NCBI GenBank assembly: GCA_900549535.1
Contig: UROR01000072.1
Location: forward strand, 1-9,791
DNA length: 9,791 bases
Source: an uncultured Collinsella sp.
Lineage (GTDB): Bacteria > Actinomycetota > Coriobacteriia > Coriobacteriales > Coriobacteriaceae
Direction of reading: 5' to 3'
Shown: positions 6,809 to 9,791 of the stretch, piece by piece
Numbering within the stretch: position 1 is the first letter of the stretch
Layout of the letters: every line of letters starts with the position of its first letter
Made by a program: the position numbers and the translations under genes
Notes under the pieces: model-generated
Databases searched by the model: none
Told to the model about the DNA's origin: nothing
What the model saw: the letters and a program-made list of their open reading frames with translations, nothing else

Positions 6809-6818
6809 GCATTCACGA

Positions 6819-6894
6819 TGGTGGAGACGAGGGGGATCGAACCCCTGACCTCTTGACTGCCAGTCAAGCGCTCTCCCAGCTGAGCTACGCCCCC
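6819..6894 (-). tRNA. tRNA-Ala (anticodon GGC)
   Basis: A complete 76-base cloverleaf including encoded CCA (6819-6821). The acceptor stem GGGGGCG/CGTCTCC carries the alanine identity pair G3-U70 and discriminator A73. The D arm is GCTC-AGCTGGGA-GAGC. The anticodon stem CTTGA/TCAAG encloses CTGGCAG, so the anticodon is GGC and reads GCC/GCU codons. The T arm is AGGGG-TTCGATC-CCCCT. A good promoter sits upstream and an intrinsic terminator downstream, so it is an independent transcription unit between the polysaccharide operon and the thiN unit. Confidence 0.97.
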
Positions 6895-6907
6895 GTGACG
6901 AGGAGAT

Positions 6908-6936
6908 ACTATAGGGGAAGTTGACTCGACGTGCAA
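6908..6936 (-). promoter_or_regulatory. Promoter of tRNA-Ala
   Basis: On the minus strand TTGCAC (6931-6936) and TATAGT (6908-6913) are separated by exactly 17 bases, close to the sigma-70 consensus. The mature tRNA begins 13 bases after the -10 box. Confidence 0.8.
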
Positions 6937-6973
6937 GGACTTTTTTGGGTGAGACTTTAAATGCCAATTGAGC

Positions 6974-7615
6974 CTATTGATATAGGAAAGCGATGGCGGT
7001 GCCAGTGTGGACTTGGATTGCGGCTGTTGACCTGACGACGTTGCTAATGCCTGTGTCGGCCAACAAACCCAGGGGGCTGTGATCTAGTTCCCACTCTAGA
7101 CCGTGTTCGCTTATCTCTGTGTTGGGGGCTATGGCGATGATGGAAAACGTCTTGCCTTCGGCACCTTCGATGGCCCAGGATTCGCCTCCGTGTAGGATGC
7201 GGGCCGTGGTCTCGTCTTCGGCAATCCAGACAGGGGCATCCTCGTAGCCTGCGAGCAGGCCCAGTACGGAAAGCGCCATATCAGGGCGGCCTCCGGTGGC
7301 GCAAGTCGCAACCACTTCGGCACCCGGCCAGCGACGGCGGACGGAATCGAGCGCCAGCGCCAGATCGGTATAGTCCTTGTACGGGTCATGGCGCTCAACT
7401 TCAAAGTCGGTGGCGGCATCGACCAACGCGCGACCCGCGTCGCTCACCGTGTCCGCATCTCCTACATACACGTCGCAGCCCAGGCCGGCACCCAGCAGCG
7501 CGTCGAGTCCGCGGTCTACGGCAACAACATGGTCGCACTCCCCCGCTAGCCTACGCAACAAATCCGCGCTCGCCACCACGGGCGAGCCGCAGACCACTAA
7601 TACCTTGCAAGCCAC
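6974..7615 (-). CDS. thiN: Thiamine pyrophosphokinase
   Basis: A 213-residue cytoplasmic enzyme that pyrophosphorylates thiamine with ATP to make thiamine diphosphate, allowing direct use of salvaged thiamine. Family motifs in order: VAVDRGLDALL (31-41), the acidic metal/ATP site VGDADT (51-56), KDYTDLALALD (80-90), TGGRPDMALSVLGLL (107-121), and the C-terminal thiamine-binding domain ending near GISNVV (189-194). The third motif normally reads GGRxDH; here the His position is Met, a tolerated change in some homologues. The start is a GTG 9 bases after the stop of the HAD gene, with GAGG very close to it (3-base spacing), so a GTG six codons later, preceded by AAGG, remains possible. It is probably co-transcribed with the HAD gene. 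No TPP riboswitch was recognised. Confidence 0.92.
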   Translation of the reverse strand: MACKVLVVCGSPVVASADLLRRLAGECDHVVAVDRGLDALLGAGLGCDVYVGDADTVSDAGRALVDAATDFEVERHDPYKDYTDLALALDSVRRRWPGAEVVATCATGGRPDMALSVLGLLAGYEDAPVWIAEDETTARILHGGESWAIEGAEGKTFSIIAIAPNTEISEHGLEWELDHSPLGLLADTGISNVVRSTAAIQVHTGTAIAFLYQ

Positions 7616-7624
7616 AGCCCTCGC

Positions 7625-8314
7625 CTATCCCTCAAACGAAAGCACGCGGGCCAGATCCAGGTCCTCATAGCTGTCGATAAAGATATCGCAGTTGTCGCGC
7701 ACATCGTCGCGCTTCATGCGGCCGTGCGGGTCATAGATGCCCACGCGCTTAAAGCCGGCGGTCCCAGAGCTCTTTAGGCCAAAGACCGCGTCCTCAAACA
7801 CCCAAGCGCGCTCAAACTTGTGCCCATGGCGCTCCTCCAGGCGGCGCAGCGCCAGCTCGTAAACATCGGGGAACTGCTTAGAGCGACCTGCCTCGCCCGT
7901 GGTGGTCACAAACTCCATGTAGCCATCGAGCCCGGCACCCGCAAGCGCAGACTTAACCAGCTCGGCTGGTGTGGACGTGGCCACGCACATGGCAATGCCC
8001 GCCGCCTTCGCCTGCTCCAAAAATGCCAGGAGGCCCTCGCGCGGCGGCACCTTGGAGTACCCATCAATCAAAATCTCGCCCAGCTCGATATACAGCTCCT
8101 CGCCATTCGCGCCAATGCCCCACGTATCGTGGTAGGCCTGGCACTCGTCCTCCAGCGACAGGTGCTCAAATTGGGCAAAGTCATCCACGGTCACGTCAAT
8201 CCCGTGGCGGTGCCACAACTCGGGCTGGGCATAGGCCCAAACGGGGGTGCTATTTACCAGCGTGCCGTCGCAATCGAAAATAAAAGCAACCTTGGGAGCG
8301 GCGGTATGGGACAT
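7625..8314 (-). CDS. HAD-superfamily hydrolase (beta-phosphoglucomutase-like, subfamily IA)
   Basis: A 229-residue cytoplasmic phosphatase or phosphomutase. HAD motif I is FDCDGT (13-18) with nucleophile D14 and acid/base D16. Motif II is T113 in VATSTP, motif III K146 in GRSKQFPDVY, and motif IV E174/D175 in VFEDAVFG. A helical cap domain lies at about 20-90. The sequence resembles beta-phosphoglucomutase and sugar-phosphate phosphatases, but the substrate cannot be fixed. The ATG at 8314 is preferred over an upstream TTG (8337) because CGAAAGGT lies 7 bases before it. The gene is divergent from glgB across a shared operator region, which hints at a role in alpha-glucan or maltose metabolism. 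It is followed after 9 bases by thiN. Confidence 0.92.
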   Translation of the reverse strand: MSHTAAPKVAFIFDCDGTLVNSTPVWAYAQPELWHRHGIDVTVDDFAQFEHLSLEDECQAYHDTWGIGANGEELYIELGEILIDGYSKVPPREGLLAFLEQAKAAGIAMCVATSTPAELVKSALAGAGLDGYMEFVTTTGEAGRSKQFPDVYELALRRLEERHGHKFERAWVFEDAVFGLKSSGTAGFKRVGIYDPHGRMKRDDVRDNCDIFIDSYEDLDLARVLSFEG

Positions 8315-8337
8315 AAACGAACCTTTCGATTTCAAAT

Positions 8338-8366
8338 GGTAAACATCCTGCTAAAAACGTTTTACC
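8338..8366. promoter_or_regulatory. Operator-like repeat near the HAD gene start
   Basis: GGTAAAC (8338-8344) faces GTTTTACC (8359-8366). The right part also forms the palindrome AAAACGTTTT (8354-8363), the CG-centred form typical of LacI-family operators. It lies between the candidate HAD promoter and its ribosome binding site, about 60 bp from the other site. Confidence 0.5.
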
Positions 8367-8382
8367 AAACGTCAGCCAAACA

Positions 8383-8413
8383 ATTTTGAAACCCAAATTG
8401 GTAAAACTGTCAA
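8383..8413 (-). promoter_or_regulatory. Candidate promoter of the HAD-thiN unit
   Basis: A perfect -35 TTGACA on the minus strand (8408-8413) is followed at 18-19 bases by a poor -10 (TCAAAA/CAAAAT, 8383-8389). The -35 lies in the 8-base gap between two operator half-sites, so a bound protein would block it. Confidence 0.45.
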
Positions 8414-8424
8414 TAGTTTTACCA
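8399..8424. promoter_or_regulatory. Inverted-repeat operator in the HAD/glgB divergent region
   Basis: TGGTAAAAC (8399-8407) and GTTTTACCA (8416-8424) are perfect 9-bp complements with an 8-base spacer. The site overlaps the -35 of the HAD promoter and the weak -35 (TTACCA, 8419-8424) proposed for glgB, so one repressor could control both directions. The regulator gene is not in the window. Confidence 0.6.
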
Positions 8425-8448
8425 CGGCAATTCTGCCAGTGGTATAAA
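8419..8448 (+). promoter_or_regulatory. Candidate glgB promoter with overlapping hairpin
   Basis: TATAAA (8443-8448) lies 18 bases after TTACCA (8419-8424). The same interval is a strong dyad: TACCACGGCA (8420-8429) pairs with TGCC-GTGGTA (8434-8444) with one bulged A and an ATTC loop. A third operator half-site, GGTATAAAC (8441-8449), overlaps the -10. Confidence 0.4.
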
Positions 8449-8520
8449 CATGTCGCTTACCGATTAAACGCCCCCGCAAATCCGCATGCGTCCATAAAAC
8501 TAACGCACAGGTGTTATCGT

Positions 8521-8574
8521 AGTTTCTGCCGAAAGTTCCACCGAGCACGCGAGGTGGAACGAATCACAGAAACT
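8521..8574 (+). promoter_or_regulatory. Structured element in the glgB leader
   Basis: AGTTTCTG (8521-8528) pairs with CAGAAACT (8567-8574). After a symmetric 6x6 internal loop, GTTCCACC (8535-8542) pairs with GGTGGAAC (8553-8560) around a 10-base loop. An alternative helix ACGAATC (8559-8565)/GATTCGT (8588-8594) would compete with it. It lies about 90-140 bases upstream of the glgB start. It could be an RNA switch or a DNA dyad; function unknown. Confidence 0.5.
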
Positions 8575-8660
8575 TCGCCGTCCCTTCGATTCGTGCAGCC
8601 TTGGACCTTTCGCATCTAGTCACCAAGGCAACACGCTGCCGCGTCATGATGGGATCAAAC

Positions 8661-9791
8661 GTGAGCGATACAAAGCTAAAGCCAGCAACCAAAAAGCACG
8701 CTACCCGTAAAGCCGCCCCGCACGCACCGGAGCTCTCCAAGGACGATGTCTACCTGTTTGGCATTGGTATGTGGGAGCGCAGCTGGGAAAAGATGGGCGC
8801 GCATCCCGACACGCAGCAGCGCACGCGTGGCTGGCGTTTTTGCGTTTGGGCGCCCGACGTAAAGAGTGTCCATGTCATTGGCGAATTTAACGACTGGGAT
8901 GAAGAAGCCAACCCGCTGGTGCCCGTGCATACGAGCGCTATTTGGGAAGGCTTTATTCCTGGCGCCGAGCAGGGCCAGCTCTATAAATATCTCATCGAGA
9001 CCGACGAGGGCGAGAAGCTCTACAAGGCCGATCCGTATGCCTTTATGGCCGAGTGCCCTCCGGGTACCGCGAGCGTGCTGTGGACCCTCGATGGCTACAA
9101 GTGGAACGACGCCGCGTGGCTCAAGCGCCGCGCCGGCCACAACCATATGTCGCAGCCGCTTAACATCTACGAGGTGCATATTGGCTCGTGGAAGCGCCAC
9201 GGCGACGCGCCGCAGGGCGAGCCGGACGAGTACGGCAACTACCCCGGCCCCATGGACCCCTTCCCCGCGCAGCGCGGCGAGTTTTACACCTACGACGACC
9301 TGTCGGTGGAGCTCGTGGACTACGTGCGCGACATGGGCTACACGCATATCGAGGTCATGCCGCTTATGGAGCATCCCTTCGATGGCTCCTGGGGCTACCA
9401 GACGACCGGCTACTACGCCGCCACGTCGCGCTACGGCAACCCGCAGCAGCTCATGCATTTTATCGATGCATGCCACGAGGCCGGCATTGGCGTGATCATG
9501 GACTGGGTGCCCGGCGGTTTTTGCGCCGACTCCCACGGCCTTGCCACCTTTAACGGCCACATGTTGTTTGAGCACGAGATTCACCCCAACTGGGGCACGC
9601 ACAAGTTTGACTTCGCCCGCGGCGAGGTCCGCTCCTTCCTGGTCTCCAACGTGCTGTACTGGCTCGAGAACTTCCACGTGGACGGCATTCGCATGGACGG
9701 CGTGTCCAGCATGCTGTACCTCAACTTTGGCATTGACGATCCCAGCCAAAAGAAGTTCAACAAGTACGGTACCGAGGAGGACCTGGACGCC
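8661..9791 (+). CDS. glgB: Glycogen branching enzyme-like GH13 protein, N-terminal part (divergent)
   Basis: The first 377 codons are visible; the rest runs off the right edge. GlgB cuts alpha-1,4-glucan and rejoins the piece as an alpha-1,6 branch. The N-terminal block YLFGIGMWERSWEKMGAH (31-48) and a CBM48 domain (GWRFCVWAPDV to about 145) precede the GH13 barrel: YEVHIGSW (170-177), MEHPFDGSWGYQTTGYYA (236-253), region I VIMDWVPGGF (278-287) and region II DGIRMDGVSSMLYL (341-354) with nucleophile D346. Two features are unusual. Region I has Gly where GlgB normally has His (WVPGHF), and the barrel contains an insert at about 179-207. The GTG at 8661 is chosen for a weak GGGA 6 bases upstream; in-frame ATGs at 8646 and 8649 lack any Shine-Dalgarno. 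The family is clear; full branching activity is less certain. Confidence 0.88.
   Translation, partial: MSDTKLKPATKKHATRKAAPHAPELSKDDVYLFGIGMWERSWEKMGAHPDTQQRTRGWRFCVWAPDVKSVHVIGEFNDWDEEANPLVPVHTSAIWEGFIPGAEQGQLYKYLIETDEGEKLYKADPYAFMAECPPGTASVLWTLDGYKWNDAAWLKRRAGHNHMSQPLNIYEVHIGSWKRHGDAPQGEPDEYGNYPGPMDPFPAQRGEFYTYDDLSVELVDYVRDMGYTHIEVMPLMEHPFDGSWGYQTTGYYAATSRYGNPQQLMHFIDACHEAGIGVIMDWVPGGFCADSHGLATFNGHMLFEHEIHPNWGTHKFDFARGEVRSFLVSNVLYWLENFHVDGIRMDGVSSMLYLNFGIDDPSQKKFNKYGTEEDLDA

Noticed and set aside
6422..6967. 181-codon minus-strand reading frame and the overlapping one at 6691-6936
   Set aside because: Both run through the tRNA-Ala gene; their RGRSSAGRALDWQSRGQGF and GGVAQLGERLTGSQEVRGSI segments are well-known false proteins made by translating tRNA genes. 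The remaining 96 codons (6422-6712) have no ribosome binding site and no recognisable domain.
8676..9749. 357-codon minus-strand frame opposite glgB
   Set aside because: Its His/Val/Ala-rich, low-complexity composition is typical of the antisense of a GC-rich gene; the plus strand encodes a clear CBM48-GH13 protein.

Overview
The window looks like chromosomal DNA of a GC-rich, anaerobic, Gram-positive-type gut bacterium. A coriobacterial actinobacterium such as Collinsella is my best guess. This is inferred from overall gene content and codon use; no rRNA or other decisive marker is present. No phage, CRISPR array or intact insertion sequence was seen.

Region 1 (about 1-6370, all minus strand, read right to left) is the promoter-proximal part of a surface polysaccharide (capsule/exopolysaccharide) operon, cut off by the left edge. 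The order of transcription is: a specialised NusG paralog of the LoaP/RfaH type (5482-6027); an initiating polyprenyl-phosphate sugar-phosphate transferase (4635-5417); a DUF1972/Cps2T-like rhamnosyltransferase (3433-4635); two family-4 glycosyltransferases (2246-3436 and 873-2255); and a WbsX-like, GH99-like protein running off the window (1-862). The downstream genes overlap or nearly touch (TAATG, GTGA, 10-base overlap, 10-base gap), so they should be translationally coupled. The likely logic is that the antiterminator made first lets RNA polymerase traverse a long operon. The first sugar is loaded on the lipid carrier and the glycosyltransferases extend it. Flippase, polymerase and export genes are not in view and would lie further left.

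Upstream of the antiterminator gene (6028-6320) is a strikingly structured leader: a bulged stem at 6057-6129, a smaller hairpin at 6147-6185, and an 83-base extended inverted repeat at 6214-6296 with a perfect 16-bp core. An AT-rich probable promoter lies beyond it. This leader, paired with its own NusG-family regulator, is the most interesting part of the window.

Region 2 (about 6370-6936) is mostly non-coding. It ends in a tRNA-Ala(GGC) gene with encoded CCA, its own promoter and a strong intrinsic terminator, which insulates the polysaccharide operon from the genes to the right.

Region 3 (6974-8314, minus) is a two-gene unit: a HAD-family phosphatase/phosphomutase followed by thiamine pyrophosphokinase (thiN). 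Region 4 (8661 to the right edge, plus) is the N-terminal 377 codons of a divergent glycogen branching enzyme (glgB-like). The 346-base divergent spacer carries repeated GGTAAAAC/GTTTTACC operator-like half-sites sitting on both candidate promoters, plus a structured leader in front of glgB. A sugar-responsive repressor controlling both sides is a reasonable inference.
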